A stretch of 64,000 nucleotides of DNA. Source: Acidobacteriota bacterium. Its GTDB lineage: Bacteria; Acidobacteriota; Vicinamibacteria; Vicinamibacterales; UBA2999. Location: NCBI GenBank assembly GCA_020851565.1, contig JADZCN010000005.1:1-64000 (forward strand), written 5' to 3'. Every line of letters starts with the position of its first letter. Within the stretch, counting starts at the first letter, position 1. A program made the position numbers and the translations under genes. Below are positions 36,250-44,705 of the stretch, piece by piece. The notes under the pieces are model-generated. The model ran no database searches. It was not told the origin of the DNA and saw only the letters and a list, made by a program, of their open reading frames with translations.

Positions 36250-36758
36250 CCTGCGCGCGGCGGCGATGGGCAACGGTGCGATGGTGACGAACGAATTGAG
36301 CGAGCACACGAGGTTGACGACGACAACGCGCGGGCGTATGTTGGCTTCATTCCGTCAGTGCCGCACGGCACTCCTCCGGTTCGCCACACTGGCCTCCGGA
36401 GCGCGCATTCCGCCGATCGCCCCAGGGCACGGTATGGAGCGCACCTCACGACATCGTAGCCTGTTACAGAACCGCTGACCGCGGATGATCTGAACGCCAT
36501 AGGTTGCGAACCCGATCGCCTCGTGCGGCGGCGCGTTCTCAGGACCACGCGACGCAACGAGGCAGCGTTCCCCTGACGGAACGCTCGTAGACGGACGCGT
36601 GATCAACGCGACCGCCGCCGCTCGGAGCACAGCTCCCGCGGAACGATGCCGGTGCACAGCCGCATCCGCGCTCCAAACAACGACGCGTCGATCGCCACAT
36701 CGACGCGCCGGAGCGCGCCACTCACCCAATCACCAATCGCGTGCGAGTGGGGGACGCC

Positions 36759-36941
36759 ATGGAAGTGCCCGAACCTGTGGGACTCGTTCCGGAATCGATC
36801 TCGATTCCGCGCTGCCGGGAGTTGCTCGGCGAGGAGGCCGACGCGCTCACCGACGAGGAGGTGCGCGATGTTGCGCGCCACGCGGAAGCGATGGCGCGCG
36901 TGCTGATTGCCCTGGCCCTGCAGGACGGCGGGAATCACTGA
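36759..36941 (+). CDS. Small acidic protein upstream of serine recombinase
   Basis: 60 residues (MEVPEPVGLVPESISIPRCR then ELLGEEADALTDEEVRDVAR). A short helical protein of the kind commonly found just before large serine recombinases in mobile elements; a regulatory or directionality role is possible but unproven. Its stop lies 60 bases before the recombinase start at 37001. A GTG six codons upstream is an alternative start. Confidence 0.6.
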   Translation: MEVPEPVGLVPESISIPRCRELLGEEADALTDEEVRDVARHAEAMARVLIALALQDGGNH

Positions 36942-37000
36942 CGGCCATGCCGCGCAGACGTACCTTGCCGCCCGCGGGCGATGGGACTACGCTGACCGAG

Positions 37001-38545
37001 ATGATCGGCGCGGTGATCTACGTGCGCGTCAGCACCAAGGAGCAGACCGAGAACCTGAGTCTGCCGACCCAGCTCAAGGCGTGCGAGGAATACTGCCGGC
37101 GGAACGGCTACGAGGTCCGCGCGCGCTTCCACGAGGAAGGCGAGAGCGCCAAGACGACGGACCGCAGCCAGCTCCAGGCGCTGCTGAAGTACTGCCGCAC
37201 GCACAAGGGCCAGGTCCACTTCGTCGTCGTGTACAACCTCACGCGCTTCGCGCGGGAAAAATACGACCACTTCGCGCTCCGCGCGCACCTGAAATCGCTG
37301 GGCATTTCGCTGCGGTCGGCCACGGAGCCGATCGACGACACCTCCACGGGCAAGCTGATGGAAGGCGTGCTGGCCGCCTTCGCGCAGTTCGACAACGACG
37401 TCCGGTCGGATCGCACGCGCGCCGGCATGAAGGCCGCGCTCGAACTTGGACGCTGGACGTTTCCGGCGCCGCTTGGCTACCTGAACGCGCCGAAGTGGTC
37501 GAAGACGAGTCTGGTTCACGACCCGGAACGCGGCCCGCTCGTCCGGCAGGCATTCGAGGAGCTGGCGACCGGCCAGTTCACAAAACAGGAAGTGATCGCC
37601 CGCGCGAGCGACGCCGGCCTCCGCAGCCGCAAGGGGTTGAAGCTGTCGCCTCAGAGCTTCGGCCAGATGATGCGGAATCCGATCTACGCCGGCAAGGTCG
37701 AAAGCCCGGACTACGGCGTGTCAACGAAGGGCAACTTCGAGCCGCTCGTGGACGAGGCCACGTTCTACCGCGCCCAGGCCGTCCTCGACGGCCGCATCGT
37801 CGTCACCGGCCCGCGCCAGCGGAACCACCCGGATTTCCCGCTACGCGGCTTCGTGCGCTGCGAGGCGTGCGGCCGGCCGCTGACAGGCAGCTGGTCTAAA
37901 GGTCGCAACGGCCACTACGCGTACTACCACTGCCAGAAGCAGTGCCGCGCCGTGAACGTGAGCAAGGCCGTGCTCGAAGGCGCGTTCGCCGACGAGCTCG
38001 CGCTCCTGCAGCCCACGGCCGGCTACATGCGGATGGTTAAGGACCGCATCCTCTACTTCTGGGAACAGCAGCGAGCGGAGGCGCAAGATCGGACTGCCGA
38101 GCAGGAGCGGCGGGTGAAGGCCATCCAGCAGAAGCTCGATCGGCTGGACGAGGCGTTCCTCTACTCGGAGTCGATCGACCTCACCAGCTACGGCCGCCAA
38201 CGCGACAAGCTGCGTGAGGAGCTGACGCTCGCCCAGATCGACCACCACGCCGTGGCGGTGGACGAACTCGACGTACAGGGCATCCTGGCGTTCGCAGAAC
38301 GCATCCTGCCGCGCGCCTCAGACATCTGGGTTCAGGCCTCGCTCGACTACAAGCAGCGTCTGCAGTTGCTGTTCTTCCCCGAGGGCATCGCGTACGGTGG
38401 AAATCGATTCAATCGAACCGCTGTAACCGCGCCGGTTTTCAGGTACTTGGAGCCCGGGGAAGTGCTGGATGAAAGAGTGGTGAGCCCGGAAGGACTCGAA
38501 CCTTCAACCAACAGATTAAGAGTCCCCCCGAATATCTCCGCGTAA
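37001..38545 (+). CDS. Large serine recombinase (site-specific integrase)
   Basis: About 514 residues from the ATG at 37001 (MIGAVIYVRVSTKEQTENL); an ATG at 36947 would add 18 residues. The resolvase domain has the nucleophile Ser in RVSTKEQ and the catalytic Arg in LTRFAREKY / DVRSDRTRAG. A Recombinase domain and a zinc ribbon (RCEACGRPLTG ... YYHCQKQC) follow, then a coiled-coil segment (about 355-395). The last 20 codons (VSPEGLEPSTNRLR) are translated from the att copy of the tRNA-Lys 3' end, so the natural C-terminus may have been altered by integration of the next element. Confidence 0.92.
   Translation: MIGAVIYVRVSTKEQTENLSLPTQLKACEEYCRRNGYEVRARFHEEGESAKTTDRSQLQALLKYCRTHKGQVHFVVVYNLTRFAREKYDHFALRAHLKSLGISLRSATEPIDDTSTGKLMEGVLAAFAQFDNDVRSDRTRAGMKAALELGRWTFPAPLGYLNAPKWSKTSLVHDPERGPLVRQAFEELATGQFTKQEVIARASDAGLRSRKGLKLSPQSFGQMMRNPIYAGKVESPDYGVSTKGNFEPLVDEATFYRAQAVLDGRIVVTGPRQRNHPDFPLRGFVRCEACGRPLTGSWSKGRNGHYAYYHCQKQCRAVNVSKAVLEGAFADELALLQPTAGYMRMVKDRILYFWEQQRAEAQDRTAEQERRVKAIQQKLDRLDEAFLYSESIDLTSYGRQRDKLREELTLAQIDHHAVAVDELDVQGILAFAERILPRASDIWVQASLDYKQRLQLLFFPEGIAYGGNRFNRTAVTAPVFRYLEPGEVLDERVVSPEGLEPSTNRLRVPPNISA
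38478..38524. repeat. Distal attachment site: copy of the tRNA-Lys 3' end
   Basis: 47 bases identical to 47263-47309 except one position (GGACTCG here, GGAATCG there). This copy ends inside the anticodon arm, so it is a 3' fragment only. It lies 117 bases before the tyrosine integrase start and marks the far end of the capsid-encoding element. Confidence 0.93.
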
Positions 38546-38596
38546 GTCCGCACGAACACGCACAGGCCCGTATTCATTGCTGTTTTCGTGCTACCC

Positions 38597-38651
38597 TAGC
38601 TACCACAACTACGCACAACTACGTAGGGGAGTGGTAGCTATGTGGTAGCTA
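38597..38651. promoter_or_regulatory. Left-end repeats GTGGTAGCTA (likely integrase/Xis arm sites)
   Basis: GTGGTAGCTA at 38631-38640 and 38642-38651 in direct order and TAGCTACCAC at 38597-38606 in inverted order. The integrase GTG start is inside the last copy, so binding would also repress the integrase gene. The same tandem pair is present at the right end (47177-47197). Confidence 0.7.
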
Positions 38652-39892
38652 AGCGCCGGCCGTCAACCAACAGAATCCCGTCTGTCGCGTCACCAAAGGC
38701 GAAGCGGTTCACCGTCACCACGGTGAGCGACCTGCAGCCGAAGCCTGGCGTCCAGTACACCGCGTGGGACACCGAGCCCACTGGGTTCGGCGTGCGCGTG
38801 TCGCCTGCCGGCACGAAGACGTTCATCTTCAAGTACCGCACAAAGGCCGGCCGCGTTCGCTGGGCCACGCTCGGCCGCGTCGGCGATGTCGCCCTGGACG
38901 ACGCCCGCGACCGGGCGTACCGGATGCGCGGCATCGTCGCCGATGGGAAAGACCCGCTGCGCGAGATCGACACGAGCCGCGGCGCCCTGACGGTGAAAGA
39001 GGCCCTGACCCGCTACCTGGCGCACGTCGAAGCGAAGCGGAAACCGCGCACCCACGCCAGCTACCAGCAGATCATCGACAGCGTGATCGCCCCGCGGCTC
39101 GGCAGTCTTCCCGTGCTCGAGCTCGGCAGCGACGACGTGCTGCGCCTCCATCACGAGTTGCGGGCCACGCCCGTGCATGCCAATCGCGTCGTGGCCGTGC
39201 TCTCCGCGTTCCTGTCGTGGTCGGTGAAGGCGAAGCTGCGCCCGGCCGGCCCGAACCCCTGCGAGGGCGTGGAGCGGTATCGGGAGGCGCGGCGGCGCCG
39301 CTACCTGACGGCCGACGAATACGCGCGCGTGGGGAAGGCCCTGCGCGACGCGCGGAAGAGCGGCACGATTGCGTCGGCCCCGCTGACCGCCATCGAGCTG
39401 CTGCTGCTCACCGGCGCCCGACCGGCCGAGATCACGGCGCTGGAATGGACGCACGTCCAGCTCGACGCCGCCGTGCTCGCGCTGCCCGACAGTAAGACCG
39501 GGGCGAAGCTGATCCACCTGGCGCCCGAGGCCGTCACGCTGCTCAAGAAGTGGCCGCGGTGGGCGGGCAGTCCCTACGTGTTCCCGGGCCGGCGCCGGGG
39601 CGTGGCCGGCGACCACATGCACGGCAGCACGCTGTCGCACGTCTGGGATGACATCCGCGAGGCCGCCGGGCTCGACGACGACGTGCGGCTCTATGACGCC
39701 TGCAGGCACAGCTACGCGAGCACGGGCCTGTCGCAGCACGGGCTGAGCCTGGCCGCCATCGGCGAGCAGTTGGGGCACGCGCAGCCGGCGACGACGGCAC
39801 GCTACGCACATCTCCATCACACCGTCGCGCAGCAGCACGCCACGCTCATCGGCGGGACGATCGCCAAGGCGCTGAAGCGGAGGACGAAATGA
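38642..39892 (+). CDS. int: Tyrosine integrase
   Basis: 416 residues from a GTG at 38642. A DUF4102-like arm-binding region (GFGVRVSPAGTKTFIFKYRT), a core-binding domain (about 110-205) and a catalytic domain with the expected residues: Arg in TGARPAEITAL, Lys in DSKTGAKL, Arg-His in CRHSYAS, His in LGHAQPATTA and Tyr in RYAHLHH. Directs recombination between the tRNA-Lys site and the element's attP. The gene points inward from the att site at 38478. The next gene starts in its stop codon. Confidence 0.95.
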   Translation: MVAKRRPSTNRIPSVASPKAKRFTVTTVSDLQPKPGVQYTAWDTEPTGFGVRVSPAGTKTFIFKYRTKAGRVRWATLGRVGDVALDDARDRAYRMRGIVADGKDPLREIDTSRGALTVKEALTRYLAHVEAKRKPRTHASYQQIIDSVIAPRLGSLPVLELGSDDVLRLHHELRATPVHANRVVAVLSAFLSWSVKAKLRPAGPNPCEGVERYREARRRRYLTADEYARVGKALRDARKSGTIASAPLTAIELLLLTGARPAEITALEWTHVQLDAAVLALPDSKTGAKLIHLAPEAVTLLKKWPRWAGSPYVFPGRRRGVAGDHMHGSTLSHVWDDIREAAGLDDDVRLYDACRHSYASTGLSQHGLSLAAIGEQLGHAQPATTARYAHLHHTVAQQHATLIGGTIAKALKRRTK

Positions 39893-40503
39893 GGGCGCGA
39901 CGGCTCCCGGCCGCCGTGCGGGCCGCCCTCGCTGACGCCTTGACGCCACACGCCCTGACGCCCGCCCTTGACAGGGCGCTGGCGGCGGCGCTGGCGCACT
40001 ACCAGGCGGCCGGCGACTCCGTGACGGCGGGGCAGTGGGCGCGGCGGCGCGCCGCCCTCGCGCGCGCCGCCCAGGCGAGCACCGCGCTGCTCGAGGCCCT
40101 CGACGCCGTTGATCGCGCGTGGCAGCAACCCGCCCCACCGTCTGAGCGGGGCGGGTGGTTCGTCTCTGACGCGCATGGCGCACTGAGGCGCGAGACGCTC
40201 GCCTGCACGGCAATGTGGCGCGACTGGATCGGGGCACCGCATGCGCCGCGGACACGGCCGAGCCATCGCCCCTCGGACGCGCGCCGCCACCAACTCGCCC
40301 TGGCCATCCTGTTCGCGCTGCAGGACGCGCGCGTCCCGATCGCCGTGCACCGTCGGCAGCGATCGATCGCTGAGGAGGTGCTGCGCGTGGTCTTCAGGGG
40401 CGCGGGCGCGCCCCTGGGCCGCGATGCCTACCGGCAGATGCGCACGTGGATGACACGGGCTCGACAGGTCACCCTGATGATCGAACGTCGCCGCCCGCGC
40501 TGA
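39889..40503 (+). CDS. Basic helical protein of unknown function
   Basis: 204 residues, Ala- and Arg-rich, coupled to the integrase by ATGA. Predicted to be all alpha (ARRRAALARAAQASTALLEA, SIAEEVLRVVFRGAGAPL). No signal peptide, motif or family recognised. A DNA-binding or packaging-accessory role is possible from the charge only. Confidence 0.6.
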   Translation: MRARRLPAAVRAALADALTPHALTPALDRALAAALAHYQAAGDSVTAGQWARRRAALARAAQASTALLEALDAVDRAWQQPAPPSERGGWFVSDAHGALRRETLACTAMWRDWIGAPHAPRTRPSHRPSDARRHQLALAILFALQDARVPIAVHRRQRSIAEEVLRVVFRGAGAPLGRDAYRQMRTWMTRARQVTLMIERRRPR

Positions 40504-40547
40504 GTTCGATCACCGGCTGGGATGGGGCGATCTGGCATCCTGCCGGC

Positions 40548-40775
40548 ATGGACGCACAGCAGACCCACGACCACCCGACACCCATCCTCTACGACACGGC
40601 CGGGGCCGCCCGGCGCATCGACGCCCGCCTCTCGCCCCGCACGATGGAGCGGTGGCGGCGCTCCGGCTATGGCCCGCGGTACGTCGTCATCGGGCGCCGT
40701 GTCGGCTACACCGACGAGGCGATCCGTGAGTGGCTGACGACGCAGGAGCGGCGCCACACCCAGCAGAAGGTCTGA
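40548..40775 (+). CDS. AlpA/excisionase-like helix-turn-helix protein
   Basis: 75 residues from the ATG at 40548. The core (TAGAARRIDARLSPRTMERW ... YVVIGRRVGYTDEAIREWL) is a MerR-like winged-helix of the AlpA/Xis class, which bend DNA at att arms or activate integrase. Position near int supports this. Its TGA shares a base with the ATG of the replication gene (TGATG). Confidence 0.8.
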   Translation: MDAQQTHDHPTPILYDTAGAARRIDARLSPRTMERWRRSGYGPRYVVIGRRVGYTDEAIREWLTTQERRHTQQKV

Positions 40776-41554
40776 TGAGCGGCTTCGTCAAGATCTACGG
40801 CTCGATCCTGCGATCATCCGTCTGGCTGGAGGACGCCCACACCCGCCTACTCTGGATCGCCCTGTTGGCGATGGCGGACTCCGAGGGGTTCGTCGACGGC
40901 GCCGTGCCCGGCATCGCACACGCCGCGAACCTGCCACTCGACGCCGTCCAGCGTGGCCTGGAGATCCTCCAGAGGCCCGACCCCCACAGTAAGGACCCCG
41001 ACCACGAGGGGCGCCGCGTCCAGGCGGTGCCGGGCGGGGTCCGGGTCCTTAACTACACGAAGTATCGGGAGTCCCGGTCACCGGAGCAGGTGCGATCGGC
41101 CGCACGGGTGCAACGCTGGCGCGAACGTCAACGCGGCGTTACAGGTAACGCATGTAACGCAGGTAACGCGCAGAAGCAGAAGCAGAAGCAGAGTACAGAA
41201 GTACAGAAGCAGAGATCTTGTAGTACCAGCCAGCCACGTACGAAGAGAGAGGCGCAGCGTGTGGGTGTACCCGCGGACGCAGCGACGACGACACACACAC
41301 GCTCCCGCGCGCATGCGAAGTGCCACCCCGAGATCTGTCGGGCTCTTGGCGCGCCTACGTGCCTGAACCGTGAACACGTCGAAGAGCTGGGCGCCGCAGT
41401 CCTGAACTACGAACCAGCAGAAGCGATCAGCCAGTTCGCGGCGTTCATCCGGCAGTACGCGAGCGACGGTCAGCCGATGGCGCTCGACGCGGACGTCTTC
41501 CGGCGCGGGCGGTATCTCTGGGACACGTGGGTGGCACGACTGGGGAGGTACTGA
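40775..41554 (+). CDS. Phage-type replication initiator with internal iterons
   Basis: 259 residues. The first 125 residues are a winged-helix replication domain typical of phage DnaT/O-like proteins (SGFVKIYGSILRSSVWLED, PGGVRVLNYTKYRESRSPEQ). A low-complexity basic linker (QKQKQKQSTEVQKQRS) follows, encoded by the repeat cluster at 41136-41214, then a C-terminal helical domain that may recruit host helicase. Proteins with origin repeats inside their own gene recall lambda O. Start fixed by TGATG overlap with the Xis-like gene; stop overlaps the next start. Confidence 0.75.
   Translation: MSGFVKIYGSILRSSVWLEDAHTRLLWIALLAMADSEGFVDGAVPGIAHAANLPLDAVQRGLEILQRPDPHSKDPDHEGRRVQAVPGGVRVLNYTKYRESRSPEQVRSAARVQRWRERQRGVTGNACNAGNAQKQKQKQSTEVQKQRSCSTSQPRTKREAQRVGVPADAATTTHTRSRAHAKCHPEICRALGAPTCLNREHVEELGAAVLNYEPAEAISQFAAFIRQYASDGQPMALDADVFRRGRYLWDTWVARLGRY
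41136..41214. repeat. Candidate replication origin: GTAACGC iterons and AGAAGC repeats
   Basis: GTAACGC occurs at 41145, 41154 and 41163 with nine-base spacing, and its inverted form GCGTTAC at 41136-41142. A run of CAGAAG hexamers (41171-41214) and an AT-richer stretch follow. All lie inside the replication gene, as iterons do in lambda O. Functional proof is lacking. Confidence 0.6.
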
Positions 41555-41778
41555 TGGGCATCGTGATCCCCCGACCCACGGTCTACGCCGCCGGCCACGT
41601 CCTGGCCGAGCGCCGGAAAGGCCTCGTCACCTGGCAGGCCCGGATCAGCCACGACAGGAACCGCCTCGAAGTGGTGGGCATCGTCCCGCCGTCCACCGAG
41701 CCCACGGTCATCGAGGTGCTCACCGAGCGCGAACTACGGGAGCTGCTCGGATTCGCAGACGACAGGACGCCCTCATGA
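41554..41778 (+). CDS. Small protein of unknown function
   Basis: 74 residues (MGIVIPRPTVYAAGHVLAER). A GGGAGGT site precedes it, and its start shares a base with the replication gene stop. Beta-rich first half and an acidic helix at the end (VIEVLTERELRELLGFAD). Not recognised; stop overlaps the following gene. Confidence 0.6.
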   Translation: MGIVIPRPTVYAAGHVLAERRKGLVTWQARISHDRNRLEVVGIVPPSTEPTVIEVLTERELRELLGFADDRTPS

Positions 41779-42083
41779 GCCTGGACTACGCCAACCCATC
41801 GCTGCGCCCATCCCGCGACAGCACGGCCATGTGGCGGACGTGCACGGACTGCGGCGACGAGTTCAGCATCACACACGGCGAGGTGACCTTCACGGCCGAA
41901 GCCGGCGTCGAGCTGCCCGACCGCTGCCGATGGCACCGACCGACACGACGCGAGGCGATCGCGGCGCGACGGCAGGCCGCGGGGGTATATCCCGATCCGG
42001 ATCTTGGCGGAGGCGCGATCGCCCGAACCGCGCCGGGTCCACGGTCCCTTCCTGTTCGAAACCAAAACCGCGGAGGTGCGTGA
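41775..42083 (+). CDS. Zinc-ribbon protein
   Basis: 102 residues with CTDCGDEFSITHGEV and DRCRWHRP, giving a CxxC...CxxH metal site (residues about 22-52). The C-terminal 45 residues are basic and disordered. Typical of small phage DNA- or protein-binding zinc ribbons; target unknown. The gene is coupled to the previous one by ATGA. Confidence 0.65.
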   Translation: MSLDYANPSLRPSRDSTAMWRTCTDCGDEFSITHGEVTFTAEAGVELPDRCRWHRPTRREAIAARRQAAGVYPDPDLGGGAIARTAPGPRSLPVRNQNRGGA

Positions 42084-42084
42084 C

Positions 42085-42501
42085 ATGGGCGGACCCGGAT
42101 CCGGCGGAAAACGCGCGAATTCAGGCCGAAAACCGCTCAACCCGACGGTGGGCCGCGTGTTGGGCTCGCGCCGTGCTGAGCGACGCGCGCGCGCGGCCGC
42201 GGCAGAAAATCAAAACCCGCTCGCGAAATCAAAACGCGGGTACGACCACCTACCGCACGAGCTGTTGGACTTCTGGGCCGGCTGGAGCCCTTCTACGCCC
42301 AGGCAGTCGCGCTGGTCGAGTTGGGGCGAGTTCTTGGCCGATTGGCGGCGCCACAAGGCCGCCATCGCCGCGCGGCACCCGAGGACCGGCCAGCGGGAGG
42401 CCTTCGCCGACGCGGCGACGCGGTATCGGCGCCGGCATGGCCTCGCGGCCCTGGAGGCGGCCACGTGGGCGCAGATCTGGTCCGGGGAGGCCCCATCATG
42501 A
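42085..42501 (+). CDS. P27-like phage small terminase / HNH-associated protein
   Basis: 138 residues from the ATG at 42085. The N-terminus MGGPGSGGKRANSGRKPLNP is the hallmark of P27-type small terminase and related packaging proteins. The central helices (HELLDFWAGW, WGEFLADWRRHKAAIA) are not diagnostic. A large terminase is not encoded nearby, so packaging would need help from another phage. Gene order places it shortly before the capsid gene. Confidence 0.6.
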   Translation: MGGPGSGGKRANSGRKPLNPTVGRVLGSRRAERRARAAAAENQNPLAKSKRGYDHLPHELLDFWAGWSPSTPRQSRWSSWGEFLADWRRHKAAIAARHPRTGQREAFADAATRYRRRHGLAALEAATWAQIWSGEAPS

Positions 42502-42713
42502 CCCTCTTCGACATCGTGTGCGGTACGCGGCGCTGCCCGGCCTGTGACGCCCACGTGCGCCTGGTCGACGGCTACGTGATCGTCTGCGAGGCCTGCGACT
42601 GGGTCCACGCCGACATCGGCGCCGCGTACGTGAGCGGCCGCACGTTCGAGCCTGACCGCGTGCTCGACGAGGTGGCCGTGCTCGAGCGCATGGCGGCGCG
42701 GGAGACGCACTGA
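42498..42713 (+). CDS. Small rubredoxin-like zinc protein
   Basis: 71 residues with CPACDAHVRL and CEACDWVHADIG, two CxxC knuckles 22 residues apart. Starts inside the previous stop (ATGA) and ends in TGATG overlap with the next gene. A small metal-binding adapter; function unknown. Confidence 0.65.
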   Translation: MTLFDIVCGTRRCPACDAHVRLVDGYVIVCEACDWVHADIGAAYVSGRTFEPDRVLDEVAVLERMAARETH

Positions 42714-42943
42714 TGTCCCGCGGGCGCCGGCCCCGGGCCGAGACGGCGAGCACCAGGCGCATAGAGGTCCGCGTCACGGAGGACGAGTACCGCGAGATCC
42801 GGCGCCTGGCCCACCTGAACGGCGCATCAGTCGGCGAGTGGCTGCGCTACGCCGCGGTGCAGGCCGCCGACGACATGGGCGTCGAGTCGCCGCAGATCGT
42901 CATCGGCGGGCGCCTGATGATCACGTCGATCATCCGTCGCTGA
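42713..42943 (+). CDS. Ribbon-helix-helix-like DNA-binding protein
   Basis: 76 residues. TRRIEVRVTEDEYREIRRLA followed by NGASVGEWLRYAAVQAADD has the strand-helix-helix pattern of MobC/CopG-like proteins. Could repress the capsid gene or bind the packaging site. Shares its first base with the preceding stop. Confidence 0.65.
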   Translation: MSRGRRPRAETASTRRIEVRVTEDEYREIRRLAHLNGASVGEWLRYAAVQAADDMGVESPQIVIGGRLMITSIIRR

Positions 42944-43001
42944 TTTCCGCCGGACGAAATTCCACGGCGCCCGCAAGATGAGATCCACGGAGGACGACAA
43001 G

Positions 43002-44444
43002 ATGACGGACGGCAAACTCTCATTCGTGGCCACGGCGAGCGGCGGCTTGCGCCCCGAGGGCGACATCGCATCTGCCAGCCGGCGGGCGCTCCTACAGGCG
43101 CGCGTCGATCTGACCAGATGGCTGGCCGGTATCAGCGACAAGACTGCCGCGGGCAAGCTGACCGACGCAGACCGCGCGAATATCGACGCCGTGCGGCAGC
43201 ATGCGGCCGTGGTGAGCTCGACACTCGCCGAGCGCGAAGCCGAGAACGAGCGCGATCGCGCGGAGGCCGCGGCCCTCGGCGGTGGCCGGCTCGACGCCGA
43301 TGGGCTCGCGTCCGAGCAGGCGCGGCGCGCCGCCGGACTCACGGCCCACCATCGTGGCGCGGGTGCGCTCGGCGACGGGGCGCACGCCCGGCCGGCCAGC
43401 GATCGCACCTTCGCGGGCATGTTCGGCGCGGCGGCGCTGTCGCTCGATGGCTGGGACAGCGGGCCACGGTCCGCGGCGCAAGAGTTCTGCCGCTGCGTGG
43501 CGATGGCCCTGAACGACTCGCGCCTGATGGCCGCGGCGATGTCGGGCTCCGAGGGCGGCGGCTACGCGATTCCGCCTGGCGTCTTCGGGCCCTGGCTCGA
43601 TACGGCGCTCGAATCGGAGATCGTACGACCCCGCGCGCAGAACTGGCCGATCCTCCAGGGGCGTGAGCGCACGATCCCCGCCTGGGATCTGGCCGATCGA
43701 TCCAGTGGGCTGGCCGGCTTCGGGATCACCTGGCAGCCGGAGAATCCGGCGAGCGACGCGACGCCACAGGTCGGCAAGACGCGGCACCTCAAGCTCGTCG
43801 CGCGCCGCGGCTCGATCTTCGCGGCGACGTCGAACGAGCTGCTCGAGGACGGCATGGACTTCGACGCGCAGTTGAGCGCGATCATGAGCAAGGCGCTGAG
43901 CTACGGGCTCGACGAGTCCTTCCTCTTCGGCACGGGTGCGAACGAACCGCTCGGCGTGTTCAACGCCGCGGCGCTCATTAGCGTCACGCGCGGCACCACG
44001 AACGAGATCAACTACGTCGACCTCGTGAACATGTTCTCGAGGATGAACCCGGCGAGCATCCCGAACTCGGTGTGGGTCGCGCACTCCAGCACGATCCCGC
44101 AGTTGGCGATGCTGTCGTTCGCGATCGGGACCGGCGGCGCGCACGTGCCCGTGATGACCCAGCAGGATGGGCGGTTCTACATCTTGACGCGGCCGGTGAT
44201 CTTCAGCGAGAAGGTCAAGCCGCTCGGCACGCTCGGCGACATCGGCCTGTTCGATTTCAGCCGCTACGCGATCGGGCTCCGCAAAGACGCGACGCTCGAG
44301 AAGTCGATCCACGTCGGCTTCCTCAAGAACCAGCAGTACTTCAGGCTGCAGATTCGCGTCGACGGCATGCCCGTCGACAACGCGCCGACGCAGCCGCCCA
44401 ACTCGGCGCCGACGCAGAGCGCGTTTGTCACCCTGGCCGCGTAA
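43002..44444 (+). CDS. HK97-fold major capsid protein
   Basis: 480 residues from the ATG at 43002, chosen for the GGAGG eight bases upstream; an ATG eight codons earlier is also possible. Residues 1-110 are helical and charged, like the scaffolding delta domain of HK97 capsids. The rest follows the fold: long N-arm with SGSEGGGYAIPPGVFGPWL, the spine helix region (MDFDAQLSAIMSKALSYGLD), the DESFLFGTGANEPLGV loop, P-domain strands and the ISEKVKPLGTLGDIGLFD-type A-domain. No separate protease or scaffold gene is present. Would self-assemble into a T-number shell of unknown size. Confidence 0.92.
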   Translation: MTDGKLSFVATASGGLRPEGDIASASRRALLQARVDLTRWLAGISDKTAAGKLTDADRANIDAVRQHAAVVSSTLAEREAENERDRAEAAALGGGRLDADGLASEQARRAAGLTAHHRGAGALGDGAHARPASDRTFAGMFGAAALSLDGWDSGPRSAAQEFCRCVAMALNDSRLMAAAMSGSEGGGYAIPPGVFGPWLDTALESEIVRPRAQNWPILQGRERTIPAWDLADRSSGLAGFGITWQPENPASDATPQVGKTRHLKLVARRGSIFAATSNELLEDGMDFDAQLSAIMSKALSYGLDESFLFGTGANEPLGVFNAAALISVTRGTTNEINYVDLVNMFSRMNPASIPNSVWVAHSSTIPQLAMLSFAIGTGGAHVPVMTQQDGRFYILTRPVIFSEKVKPLGTLGDIGLFDFSRYAIGLRKDATLEKSIHVGFLKNQQYFRLQIRVDGMPVDNAPTQPPNSAPTQSAFVTLAA

Positions 44445-44453
44445 GGTGCTGCC

Positions 44454-44603
44454 ATGCCTGACGACGAGACCCCCGGCGACAACCAGATCCCGATCGTGTG
44501 CGCCTGCGGGCGCCGGTACATCTGGCACATCCATCGTGAGGATTTGCCGCCGTGCTGCCCGCGGTGCCGCGCCCCGATCGACGACACCGACGACGACACA
44601 TGA
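44454..44603 (+). CDS. Very small zinc-ribbon protein
   Basis: 49 residues (PIVCACGRRYIWHIHREDLP then PCCPRCRAPIDD). CxC and CCxxC pairs make a four-cysteine site. Starts nine bases after the capsid stop. Could be a capsid-associated or regulatory factor; otherwise unknown. Confidence 0.6.
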   Translation: MPDDETPGDNQIPIVCACGRRYIWHIHREDLPPCCPRCRAPIDDTDDDT

Positions 44604-44705
44604 TCGTGTCGGCGGGGTCGGGGCGTGCCCCGGCCCGCGCGGACGCCCACGGACCCCAGGCGGCGGGTCCGCCTTCACCGCGCGGGCATTTCTCAGGAGA
44701 CACAC

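Larger units (their letters stand above)
35798..36758. other. Non-coding, hairpin-rich region of about 960 bases
   Basis: No reading frame here has protein-like composition; long open stretches on both strands are Arg/Cys-rich shadows. Two large inverted repeats stand out (35887-35960 and 36185-36249). The gap lies between the two-gene operon and the small gene before the serine recombinase. Confidence 0.55.

Noticed and set aside
35874..36557. Minus-strand gene of 227 codons in the hairpin-rich gap
   Set aside because: Runs through both palindromes, Arg/Ser-rich, and has no recognisable domain.
38478..38545. Second tRNA-Lys gene
   Set aside because: Only the 3' 47 bases are present; the 5' half and the acceptor partner strand are missing.
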